DNA from: Leyella stercorea
GTDB lineage: Bacteria; Bacteroidota; Bacteroidia; Bacteroidales; Bacteroidaceae
Reading direction: 5' to 3'
NCBI RefSeq assembly: GCF_019052365.1
Contig: NZ_JAHQUY010000037.1
Span: 1-32,360, forward strand
DNA: 32,360 bases
Below the pieces are notes generated by a model. It worked only from the letters and a program-made list of their open reading frames with translations, was not told where the DNA came from and ran no database searches. Position 1 is the first letter of the stretch; the number at the start of each line of letters is the position of its first letter. Below, in pieces: positions 23,944 to 30,500 of this stretch. A program made the position numbers and the translations under genes.

Positions 23944-24727
23944 CGTCTTGTTTGTTTACTCTTTTTTCGTTCTTGTTGATAATCTCCTTGGCGAGTGCCA
24001 AGTGGTTTTTCGACCCAGCCGAGTCAGCGTCGTAAAGAATCACGGGGAGTCCGTGGCTGGGACTCTCGCTGAGCTTCACGTTGCGTTGTATGACAGTCTT
24101 GAACACAAGTTCCTGGAAGTGGCGCTTCACCTCATCGTATATCTGGTTGGCGAGTCGCAGGCGGCTATCGTACATGGTGAGCAGGAAGCCTTCTATCTCC
24201 AATGCCGGATTTAGCTTGCTCTTTATTATCTTGATGGTGTTGAGGAGTTTCGTGATGCCTTCGAGCGCAAAGTATTCGCACTGCACGGGTATCACCACCG
24301 AGTCGGCAGCGGTGAGCGCGTTCACGGTGATGAGTCCGAGCGACGGACTACAGTCGATGAGTATGTAGTCGTAGTCGTCGCGTATCTGGTCGAGCATGTT
24401 CTTTATTACGCGCTCGCGGTTCTTCAGGTTGAGCATCTCTATCTCTGCTCCCACGAGGTCGATATGGCTGGGAATGACATCGAGTCCGTTGATGTCGGTG
24501 GTGTAGACTGCGTCGTGCACGTCGGCGTGGTCGATGATGCACTCATAGAGCGAGCAGTCAATCTCCTTGATGTCTACGCCCAGTCCGCTCGACGCGTTCG
24601 CCTGCGGGTCTGCATCCACCACGAGCACCGTTTTCTCGAATGTAGCGAGCGATGCTGCCAAGTTTATCGTTGTTGTCGTCTTGCCTACGCCACCTTTTTG
24701 GTTGGCCAATGCTATTATCTTTCCCAT
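23921..24727 (-). CDS. parA: chromosome partitioning ATPase ParA (Soj)
   Basis: This is a 268-residue Walker-type ATPase. It has the deviant Walker A KGGVGKTTTTINLAASLA at the N-terminus, Walker A' VLVVDADPQANASSGLG and Walker B YILIDCSPSLGLITVNAL. The C-terminal part has LTMYDSRLRLANQIYDEVKRHF and IQRNVKLSESPSHGLPVILYD, typical of Soj. There is no N-terminal DNA-binding domain, so it is the chromosomal (type Ib-like short) form. It binds nucleoid DNA non-specifically when ATP-bound, and ParB triggers hydrolysis, moving origins apart. It is the first gene of a minus-strand operon of five. A TACCTTTG box lies about 20 nt upstream of the ATG. It is divergent from surE. Confidence 0.96.
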   Translation of the reverse strand: MGKIIALANQKGGVGKTTTTINLAASLATFEKTVLVVDADPQANASSGLGVDIKEIDCSLYECIIDHADVHDAVYTTDINGLDVIPSHIDLVGAEIEMLNLKNRERVIKNMLDQIRDDYDYILIDCSPSLGLITVNALTAADSVVIPVQCEYFALEGITKLLNTIKIIKSKLNPALEIEGFLLTMYDSRLRLANQIYDEVKRHFQELVFKTVIQRNVKLSESPSHGLPVILYDADSAGSKNHLALAKEIINKNEKRVNKQDDGSTQEI

Positions 24728-24747
24728 TTGAAGTCAAAATTATTTGG

Positions 24748-24755
24748 CAAAGGTA
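24748..24755 (-). promoter_or_regulatory. -7 box of the parA operon promoter (TACCTTTG)
   Basis: On the minus strand TACCTTTG followed by CCA sits 20 nt before the parA ATG, giving a leader of about 14 nt. The expected -33 position (near 24776) overlaps that of the divergent surE promoter. Confidence 0.65.
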
Positions 24756-24796
24756 CATATTTTATATGAGAATAGGCTCGTTTAAACCTTTTTTCG

Positions 24797-24804
24797 TACA
24801 TTTG
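24797..24804 (+). promoter_or_regulatory. -7 box of the surE promoter (TACATTTG)
   Basis: TACATTTG followed by CAG matches TAnnTTTG, with a leader of about 17 nt to the surE ATG. No TTTG -33 box is evident at 24774-24778. Confidence 0.65.
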
Positions 24805-24826
24805 CAGTTGAAATAAAACTAAAATT

Positions 24827-25594
24827 ATGAATACTAAAAAGCCATTAATACTTATTTCGAACGACGACGGCTACCATGCCAAGGGTATAAACTCGCTTAT
24901 TGACATGCTGCGCGACATTGCCGACATCATAGTCTGTGCTCCCGAATCGGCTCGTTCGGGCTTCGCTACGGCGTTCTCTGCCACGGTTCCGCTGCGCTTG
25001 AAGCTGCGCCGCGACGAGGAGGGCATGCAGATGTGGTCGTGCAACGGCACGCCGGTCGACTGCATTAAGCTGGCGCTGCAGGAGTTGTGCGTTGATCGTC
25101 TGCCAGACATGATTCTGGGCGGCATCAACCACGGCGACAACGCCTCGGTGAACGTTCACTACAGCGGCACGATGGGCGTAACCATCGAGGGCTGTATGAA
25201 GTACATACCGTCTATCGGCTTCTCGCTCTGCGACTTCGCGTCGGATGCCGACTTCGAGCCGCTGCGCCCATACGTGCGCCAGATTGTGCAGAAGGTGCTC
25301 GCCGAGGGTCTGCCCAAGGGCGTGTGCCTGAACGTGAACTTCCCGAAGCTAAAGGAGTTCAAGGGCGTGAAGATGTGCCGTATGGCTATGGGCACGTGGT
25401 ACAACGAGTGTGCAAAGATGCGCCACCCGCACGGCTACGACTACTACTGGATGACAGGCGCCTACCGCAACGACGAGCCGGAGCAGGAAGACACCGACAA
25501 CTGGGCGCTCACGCACGGATATGTCTCTATCACGCCGACGCGCATCGACGTTACGGACTACGACTTGCTGCGAAGTTGGAAGGAAGAGTTTTGA
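24827..25594 (+). CDS. surE: 5'/3'-nucleotidase SurE
   Basis: This is a 255-residue metal-dependent survival-protein phosphatase that removes phosphate from nucleoside monophosphates. The N-terminal ISNDDGYHAKGI motif has the metal-binding pair D13/D14. Further family sites are CAPESARSGFATAFS, the CNGTPVDCIKLAL block and ILGGINHGDNASVNVHYSGTMGVTIEGC with the metal-binding Asn. The length is usual. lpxB follows on the same strand, separated by a hairpin and a decamer array. surE and lpxB are commonly neighbours in Bacteroidetes, so read-through is likely. Confidence 0.95.
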   Translation: MNTKKPLILISNDDGYHAKGINSLIDMLRDIADIIVCAPESARSGFATAFSATVPLRLKLRRDEEGMQMWSCNGTPVDCIKLALQELCVDRLPDMILGGINHGDNASVNVHYSGTMGVTIEGCMKYIPSIGFSLCDFASDADFEPLRPYVRQIVQKVLAEGLPKGVCLNVNFPKLKEFKGVKMCRMAMGTWYNECAKMRHPHGYDYYWMTGAYRNDEPEQEDTDNWALTHGYVSITPTRIDVTDYDLLRSWKEEF

Positions 25595-25625
25595 GCCCCT
25601 CCCAACCCTCCCCATCGGGGAGGGC
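25595..25625 (+). repeat. GC-rich hairpin of a CCCTCCCC/GGGGAGGG type after surE
   Basis: CCCTCCCC (25606-25613) and GGGGAGGG (25617-25624) form a perfect 8-bp stem around ATC. It is preceded by a second CCCCTCCC that could pair instead. It starts directly after the surE stop. No T run follows, so termination is uncertain. The sequence looks like a common intergenic GC-rich repeat. Confidence 0.65.
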
Positions 25626-25631
25626 TTAGTT

Positions 25632-25760
25632 AGCAAAGGCTTAGAAAACTTAGAAAGACTTAGAAGACTTAGAAAGGCTTAAAAAGGCTTAGAAAGGCTT
25701 AAAAAGGCTTAGAAAGGCTTAGAAAGGCTTAGAAAGGCTTAGAAAGGCTTAGTTAGGCTT
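25632..25760 (+). repeat. decamer tandem repeat (AGAAAGGCTT), about 13 copies with phased A-tracts
   Basis: Nine units in exact 10-bp register run from 25671 to 25760. Five are AGAAAGGCTT after the first, two are AAAAAGGCTT and the last is AGTTAGGCTT. They are preceded by four or five degenerate units of 9-10 bp (25632-25670). The array ends 20 bp before the lpxB ATG. Each unit contains TAG across the junction, so it is not translated. A-tracts recur every helical turn. Confidence 0.95.
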
Positions 25761-25780
25761 AAACGTCACTTATAAAGAAC

Positions 25781-26917
25781 ATGAAATACTACTTAATAGT
25801 TGGCGAGGCATCGGGCGACCTGCACGCCTCGCATCTTATGACGGCTCTGCTCAAAGAAGACCCTAAAGCTGAGTTTCGTTTCTTCGGCGGCGACATGATG
25901 TCGGCAGTCGGAGGCACACGCGTGCGCCACTACCGCGAACTGGCGTACATGGGCATCATCGCCGTATTGCTCCACCTGCGCACTATTCTGCGCAACATGG
26001 CGTTCTGCAAGCGCGACATCGTGGAGTGGCAGCCCGACGCCGTGATTCTTGTCGACTATCCGGGCTTCAACCTCAAGATTGCGAAGTACGTACACGAGCA
26101 TACCAAGATACCGGTCTACTACTATATCTCGCCGAAGATATGGGCGTGGAAGGAGTATCGCATCAAGGAGATAAAGCGCAACGTCGACGAGCTGTTCTCG
26201 ATACTGCCGTTCGAGGTGCCGTTCTTCGAGCAGAAGCACCACTACCCTATTCATTACGTGGGCAATCCGACGGCTGAGGAGGTGCGCCAGTTCCGCGCAG
26301 CGTACAACGTATCGGACGAGGAGTTCCGTCGTGAGCATGGGCTCGACGAGCGTCCCATAATAGCGCTGCTCGCCGGAAGCCGCAAGCAGGAGATTGCGGG
26401 CAACCTACCGCAGATGATTGCTGCGGCGCGCAGATTCGGTGGCTATCAGTTAGTGCTTGCTGCGGCGCCGGGCATCGACGCCGAGTTCTACGACGCATTC
26501 ATCGGCGGAAGCGGCATGCACGTGGTGCGCGGCGAGACCTACGCTCTGCTCTCACATGCCGACACGGCGCTCGTGACGAGCGGCACGGCGACGCTCGAGA
26601 CGGCGCTCTTCCGCGTGCCGCAAGTGGTATGCTACAATACGGCGCTGCCTAAGCTGGTGGGTTTCTTGCGACGTCTCGTGCTGAAGGTAAAGTATGTGTC
26701 GCTGGTGAACCTCATCGCCGACCGCGAGGTGGTGCCGGAGCTGGTGGCCAACACGTTCTCGGAGGCAAACATCGCCGAACAGCTCAAGCGTCTGCTACCC
26801 GACGGCGCAGCGCGCAGAGAGATGCTCGAGGGCTACGAGGAGGTGTGGCGGAAGATTGGCGAGGACAGTCCGTCGGAGCGCACAGCGAAGGAAATGGTCT
26901 TAAAAGTAAAAAGGTAA
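25781..26917 (+). CDS. lpxB: lipid-A-disaccharide synthase
   Basis: This is a 378-residue peripheral-membrane GT-B glycosyltransferase that joins UDP-2,3-diacylglucosamine and lipid X into the lipid A disaccharide. Motifs are VGEASGDLHASHLM at the N-terminus, FFGGDMM, YRELAYMGI, VILVDYPGFNLKIAKYVHE and YYISPKIWAWKEYRIKEIKRNVDELFSILPFE. The C-terminal half has VGNPTAEEV, LLAGSRKQEI, TSGTATLETALFRVPQVVCYNT and YVSLVNLIADREVVPEL. All family blocks and the usual length are present. No TAnnTTTG box lies in the short space between the decamer array and the ATG, so expression may come from the surE promoter, modulated by the repeat region. A block of palindromic repeats begins four bases after the stop. 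Confidence 0.95.
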   Translation: MKYYLIVGEASGDLHASHLMTALLKEDPKAEFRFFGGDMMSAVGGTRVRHYRELAYMGIIAVLLHLRTILRNMAFCKRDIVEWQPDAVILVDYPGFNLKIAKYVHEHTKIPVYYYISPKIWAWKEYRIKEIKRNVDELFSILPFEVPFFEQKHHYPIHYVGNPTAEEVRQFRAAYNVSDEEFRREHGLDERPIIALLAGSRKQEIAGNLPQMIAAARRFGGYQLVLAAAPGIDAEFYDAFIGGSGMHVVRGETYALLSHADTALVTSGTATLETALFRVPQVVCYNTALPKLVGFLRRLVLKVKYVSLVNLIADREVVPELVANTFSEANIAEQLKRLLPDGAARREMLEGYEEVWRKIGEDSPSERTAKEMVLKVKR

Positions 26918-26920
26918 AAA

Positions 26921-27065
26921 GTAGCGGAGGTCTCCGGCCTCCGCAGCAAGCTACGTTGACAATAAAAATAATGCCGTTATTGGTGCTGCGGAGGCCGGAG
27001 ACCTCCGCTACTAAGACAATAAAAAAATGCATTTTTGTGCTGCGGAGGCCGGAGACCTCCGCTAC
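26921..27065. repeat. GGAGGTCTCCGGCCTCC-family element with duplicated right arm
   Basis: The left arm (26921-26948) and right arm (26984-27011) are 28-bp perfect inverted repeats. The right arm is repeated identically at 27038-27065, exactly 54 bp on, with a similar AT-rich spacer (GACAATAAAAA...). The same arms form the element at 2452-2539. The arrangement of three arms recalls REP/BIME clusters. The first hairpin may also terminate lpxB transcripts. Confidence 0.93.
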
Positions 27066-27240
27066 TAATCATGCAAATATAGTACAAGCAAACTCCCGCG
27101 AAAAAACTCATTCTAGAGATTTGAAAACCGCAAAACGAGCGTTTTCGATGCTGTTCTTCACTCTAAAATCATAAAAAGTGAGACTTTTCGATGTAAAACG
27201 ATAGGTTTTGCATTGTATTTCCTATCACTTTACCCTGTAA
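27066..27240. other. gene-free AT-rich stretch, no recognised feature
   Basis: No credible ORF, promoter pair or RNA gene is visible here. It contains short complementary words (AAAACG/CGTTTT at 27132-27145) and ACTTTTCGAT (27183-27192), which can pair with ATCGAAAAG at 27290-27298. The whole block 26918-27488 (571 bp) lacks a gene. Confidence 0.6.
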
Positions 27241-27295
27241 TTCGATAGACTTTACACGGTAAAACCTATGCTTTTACCAGGTAAAGTCTATCGAA
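27241..27295. repeat. nested hairpin (15-bp outer stem, 7-bp inner stem)
   Basis: TTCGATAGACTTTAC (27241-27255) pairs perfectly with GTAAAGTCTATCGAA (27281-27295). Inside, GGTAAAA (27258-27264) pairs with TTTTACC (27272-27278). The flanks contain related words (CCTATC, GATAGG, TTTACC), as if decayed copies surround it. It is not GC-rich and has no T run, so it is unlikely to be a normal terminator. Confidence 0.8.
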
Positions 27296-27379
27296 AAGCT
27301 TGATTTCTCCTAAGCTAAAATTGCACACTTTCGCAATTATCACCACAACGCTTTGTAAGCCAAACGCTTACAACTGCAC

Positions 27380-27440
27380 GCTCAAAACTCGCGAAAAACG
27401 CACAAAAGATTTTGTTTTTGATTTTTCGCGAGTTATGAGC
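27380..27440. repeat. long inverted repeat downstream of the alpha/beta hydrolase
   Basis: Arms of 19 bp (27380-27398 and 27422-27440) with one mismatch contain AACTCGCGAAAAA and its complement. The loop has its own palindrome ACAAAAGATTTTGT (27402-27415). It lies 49 bp after the hydrolase stop on the minus strand and may terminate that transcript. Confidence 0.75.
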
Positions 27441-27488
27441 GGTTTAAAACTGCAAATATCGTTTGGGCAAAAACCGTGCCAAAACCAA

Positions 27489-28442
27489 TTAAAGGTACTT
27501 CTCCACAAAGCCCACCACTCTGCGCGCGTACTCCTCTTTATAGTCGGCATACGCATCGGCGTGCTTGCTGCCGTGCGCTATCCAGAGCGCCTTGGGCTGC
27601 GGCTTCGCCTCATAGAGCGGATAGACCATCCATGTAGGCACAAACGTGTCGTTGTCGCCATGAATGAAGAGCATCGGCTTCTGGCACTTCGCCACCTGCT
27701 TCAGCGGCGACGCCTCGTTGAAGCCCCAGCCGTACTTCGCCTTTACGAGCCACGACGCCGTGTACATCAGCGGGAAGTCCGGCAGCGAGAAGCGCGCCGA
27801 AATCTCGTTCGAGAACTCGTCCCAAACACTCGTATAGCCACAGTCCTCCACGAAGCACTTCACGTATCGAGGCGTCTGCTCACCGCTGACGCACATCGTC
27901 GTGGCAGCGCCCATCGATATGCCGTGAACCACAAGGCGCAGCGAGTCGGCAGTCGTGCCGAACATCTCTGGCGCAAGGCTTATCCAATGGAGCACGTCGA
28001 GACGGTCTTTCCATCCCATCTGTATCGCCTCGCCGTCACTCTGCCCGTGCGCATAGAGGTCGGGCAGCAGCACGTTGGCGTTCATCTGGCGGTTGTAGAT
28101 GCGCGCTATTGGCAGCATGCTTGTAGCTTTGTCGCCGTAGCCATGCACGAGCACAGCGGTGCGTCCCTCTGCACGCGGCGAACGCACGTAGAGGGCGTGG
28201 GCGCGCTTGCCGGTCTGCGGCATCACGACGAACGTGTCGCGCAGGGCGCCTACGGCTTGCAGACTGTCGAGCCACGGCTTCACCTCGGGGAAGCGCTTCT
28301 CTATCTTCGACATATCCGAGTCGCGGTCGCGCTGAACGCTCACAAGGGCGTAGTCGACGAGGTAGAACGAGGCAGCCGTGATTATGGCAAGGAAGAGCGC
28401 AAAGGTGGCGCCAATGGTTACGAATAACTTTTTATGTTTCAT
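27489..28442 (-). CDS. membrane-anchored alpha/beta hydrolase
   Basis: This 317-residue protein has an uncleaved N-terminal anchor or signal (about 6-33, LFVTIGATFALFLAIITAASFYLVDYAL) and an alpha/beta hydrolase fold. The strand before the oxyanion loop reads TAVLVHGYGDKATSM. The nucleophile elbow is HGISMGAATTM with S176, the acid is probably D265 in HGDNDTFVP and the base H294 in HGSKHADAY. It resembles the BEM46/ABHD13-like hydrolases common in Bacteroidetes. The substrate is unknown, with esters or peptides most likely. It is the second gene after the SGNH esterase (19 nt gap), so the two probably act in the same compartment, outside the inner membrane. Confidence 0.88.
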   Translation of the reverse strand: MKHKKLFVTIGATFALFLAIITAASFYLVDYALVSVQRDRDSDMSKIEKRFPEVKPWLDSLQAVGALRDTFVVMPQTGKRAHALYVRSPRAEGRTAVLVHGYGDKATSMLPIARIYNRQMNANVLLPDLYAHGQSDGEAIQMGWKDRLDVLHWISLAPEMFGTTADSLRLVVHGISMGAATTMCVSGEQTPRYVKCFVEDCGYTSVWDEFSNEISARFSLPDFPLMYTASWLVKAKYGWGFNEASPLKQVAKCQKPMLFIHGDNDTFVPTWMVYPLYEAKPQPKALWIAHGSKHADAYADYKEEYARRVVGFVEKYL

Positions 28443-28461
28443 ACTATCTATATATAGGAGG

Positions 28462-29121
28462 CTACTTGAGATACGGCTTCAGCACCTCAACCCACTTCAG
28501 GTATCCCTTGCCGAGCAGGTGCAGTCCGTCGTTGGTGTACTCTGGGTTCATCACATCAGTAGAAGGTATGACGAGCGACTTGTACACGTCGATGTAAGTA
28601 ACGCCGTGGCGCGCAGCAACAGCCTTTATCTTTGCGTTGAGCGCAGGAATATCCTTCTTGCGGTCCATGTGACCCGAGAACTTGGTGTTGACCTTAGGGT
28701 TCACCGGGAACACGCTCTGCACGTAGAGCTTCGTCGCGGGCGACTCGCGCTTCACGCGCACCACAATCTTCTCCACGTTCTTCGCCACCTCGTCAACGCT
28801 CTTGCCGCGCGAAAGGTCGTTGGTACCGATGAGCAGGAATATCTTCGAGGGCTTACCCTTCGTGATGGTGCTCAGACGGTCGAGCACGCCCTGGGTGGTA
28901 TCGCCGCTGATGCCACGATTCTTGGCGTGCGGATTGCCCAACAGCTCCGCCCACTCGCCGCCGTTGGTGATGCTATTGCCGAGGAAGATGATGTCGCTCT
29001 TGCTCGTAGGCAACACCTCGAAGAGAGTGGCTCGCTGATAATAGAATGTAGAGTGCTTCTGCTCCTGAGCCTGCATCGTGCATGCGCAGAACAGACTCAA
29101 CATGATTAATAGTTTCTTCAT
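28462..29121 (-). CDS. secreted SGNH/GDSL-family esterase
   Basis: This is a 219-residue exported hydrolase. Signal peptide MKKLLIMLSLFCACTMQAQ could be cut by signal peptidase I, and a lipobox-like Cys is also present. SGNH blocks are I, IIFLGNSITNGG with nucleophile S50; II, NRGISGDTTQGV with the oxyanion Gly; III, FLLIGTNDLSRG with the Asn; and V, YTNDGLHLLGKGYLKW with the Asp and His. By family it is an acetylesterase or lipase-like enzyme, for example sialate or xylan O-acetylesterase, or a platelet-activating-factor acetylhydrolase-like enzyme. The exact substrate cannot be read. A minus-strand TACTTTTG box (29197-29204) probably drives it with the next hydrolase gene. Confidence 0.9.
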   Translation of the reverse strand: MKKLLIMLSLFCACTMQAQEQKHSTFYYQRATLFEVLPTSKSDIIFLGNSITNGGEWAELLGNPHAKNRGISGDTTQGVLDRLSTITKGKPSKIFLLIGTNDLSRGKSVDEVAKNVEKIVVRVKRESPATKLYVQSVFPVNPKVNTKFSGHMDRKKDIPALNAKIKAVAARHGVTYIDVYKSLVIPSTDVMNPEYTNDGLHLLGKGYLKWVEVLKPYLK

Positions 29122-29196
29122 AGTTCGTTATTTGTTTTAGCGCCGCATCAACCGGGATGCAGCAATGGTTTTTAAACATTTTCTTAACCTGTTTGA

Positions 29197-29204
29197 CAAA
29201 AGTA
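29197..29204 (-). promoter_or_regulatory. -7 box of the esterase/hydrolase operon (TACTTTTG)
   Basis: On the minus strand TACTTTTG fits the consensus, 76 nt before the esterase ATG. The -33 position carries only a weak match. The 308-bp space 29122-29429 otherwise holds the corA promoter and leader. Confidence 0.6.
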
Positions 29205-29293
29205 CGAATAAAAAACGAAAGGAGCTATTATTTTTTGCATCCTTTTGCACAAAAAACACAAAAACGAATAAGGCTTATTCGGCAAAAAATACT

Positions 29294-29301
29294 TAACTTT
29301 G
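29294..29301 (+). promoter_or_regulatory. -7 box of the corA promoter (TAACTTTG)
   Basis: TAACTTTG followed by CAGAC matches the consensus. The transcript should start near 29307, giving a leader of about 120 nt, long for this window. Confidence 0.65.
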
Positions 29302-29370
29302 CAGACGTTAAATCAAAGTGTAACTAATATATGGACGACTATCACGCGGAAAACCCGAATTTGTAATGCA

Positions 29371-29422
29371 GGAGGACGCTCTCACGATGCGGTCTCCCAA
29401 GCATTGTTTAACCCAAGGAGAC
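29371..29422 (+). promoter_or_regulatory. structured corA leader with competing hairpins over a Shine-Dalgarno site
   Basis: The corA start has an AAGGAG (29415-29420) nine bases before the ATG, rare in this phylum. GGAGAC (29417-29422) pairs with the upstream GTCTCC (29392-29397), which would hide it. The same GTCTCC can instead pair with GGAGG-A-CGC (29371-29379) through GCGGTCTCC (29389-29397), a longer stem with one mismatch and one wobble. The two folds exclude each other, as in translational riboswitches. A ligand such as Mg is inference from the gene only. Confidence 0.5.
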
Positions 29423-29429
29423 AGCTTTT

Positions 29430-30356
29430 ATGAGAACATACTGGAACACCAATTCTACCCTCAAACAAATTGAAGAGTGGCAGCCGAACTGCTGGATACA
29501 AGTTACATGTCCAACAGACGAAGACCAGCAATTGCTGGAAGACAAGTTCAACATACCCGATTATTTCCTTTCCGACATCAGCGATACCGACGAACGTGCG
29601 CGTTACGAGTACGATGATGGCTGGATGCTTATCATCCTCCGTATTCCGTACGTGAAGGAGATACGCTCGCGCACACCGTACACCACCGTGCCGCTCGGCA
29701 TCATTCACAAGCGCGACGTCACCATCACCGTATGCTACTACGAGACGAACATGATGATCGACTTCGTTTCTTATCACCAGAAGCGCGGCGAGGGATTCAC
29801 CGACTATGTTGACATGACATTCCGTCTTTTCCTTTCTTCTGCCGTGTGGTATCTGAAGCGTCTGAAGCAGATAAACACGCTCATCGAGAAGGCGAAGCAC
29901 AATCTCGACCATAACGTGAACAACGAATCGCTTATCGCTCTCTCGCGTCTGCAGGACTCGCTCACCTACTTCGTAACCTCTATCCGCGGCAACGAAACCT
30001 TGCTCGCGAAGCTGAAGTTCAAGCTGCAAGTGGACGAGTTGGACGCCGACCTCATCGAGGACGTAAACATCGAGATGTCGCAGGCTCGCGAAACGACCAA
30101 TATCTACTCCGACATTCTCGAGTCGACGATGGACACCTACTCGTCTATCATCAACAACAACATGAACACCGTGATGCGTACGCTCACCTCCGTGTCTATC
30201 ATCATGATGTTGCCGACGCTCATCTCCTCGTTCTTCGGCATGAACCTCATAAACGGACTCGAGGACTACCGCTTCGGCTTCATCGTGGCGATAATCATAT
30301 CGGTTATTATCTCCGCACTTTCATGGATTATACTGCGCCATAAGCGACTGCTTTAA
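29430..30356 (+). CDS. corA: CorA-family magnesium/divalent cation transporter
   Basis: This is a 308-residue inner-membrane channel of the CorA superfamily, active as a pentamer. A large cytoplasmic N-terminal domain (about 1-245) with long helices (KQINTLIEKAKHNLDHNV and the region to SQARETTNIYSDILESTMDTYSSIINNNMN) is followed by two C-terminal helices (about 250-270 and 283-302). The pore signature G270-M271-N272 is intact in SSFFGMNL, and the family's usual YGMN Tyr is Phe here. The periplasmic loop is INGLEDYR. The basic tail RHKRLL is typical. By family it imports Mg, possibly also Co or Ni. The leader shows competing hairpins around a Shine-Dalgarno site, suggesting translational control. 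A weak terminator follows. Confidence 0.93.
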   Translation: MRTYWNTNSTLKQIEEWQPNCWIQVTCPTDEDQQLLEDKFNIPDYFLSDISDTDERARYEYDDGWMLIILRIPYVKEIRSRTPYTTVPLGIIHKRDVTITVCYYETNMMIDFVSYHQKRGEGFTDYVDMTFRLFLSSAVWYLKRLKQINTLIEKAKHNLDHNVNNESLIALSRLQDSLTYFVTSIRGNETLLAKLKFKLQVDELDADLIEDVNIEMSQARETTNIYSDILESTMDTYSSIINNNMNTVMRTLTSVSIIMMLPTLISSFFGMNLINGLEDYRFGFIVAIIISVIISALSWIILRHKRLL

Positions 30357-30359
30357 AGC

Positions 30360-30384
30360 AAAATGCAAAAATAAATTGCGTTTT
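30360..30384 (+). terminator. weak terminator after corA
   Basis: AAAATGCAA (30360-30368) pairs with TTGCGTTTT (30376-30384) with one G-T wobble and a 7-nt loop, followed by more T. It is AT-rich, so termination may be partial. Confidence 0.45.
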
Positions 30385-30417
30385 TTGTCGCTATTCAAAA
30401 TATTTTATTTAAGTTTG
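30384..30417 (+). promoter_or_regulatory. promoter of the DUF349 gene
   Basis: TTTG (30384-30387), a 22-bp spacer and TAAGTTTG (30410-30417) are slightly long-spaced but a good -7 match. The start is near 30423 with a leader of about 78 nt. Confidence 0.55.
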
Positions 30418-30432
30418 CAGTCTATAATAAAT

Positions 30433-30462
30433 AATGTGAGGATGTTGGCTCCGCGCCACATT
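30433..30462 (+). promoter_or_regulatory. leader hairpin of the DUF349 gene
   Basis: AATGTG (30433-30438) can pair with CACATT (30457-30462). A competing compact hairpin joins TGTTGGC (30443-30449) and GCCACA (30455-30460) with one bulge. The element lies 10 nt into the expected transcript. No known RNA family is recognised. Confidence 0.35.
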
Positions 30463-30500
30463 CGTGTGAATTACCCTTATCATAAACTTAAAACAGTTAA

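Noticed and set aside
27300..28427. 375-codon plus-strand ORF opposite the alpha/beta hydrolase
   Set aside because: The minus frame has a full catalytic triad and an anchor. The plus frame runs from a palindrome block and has no family signature.
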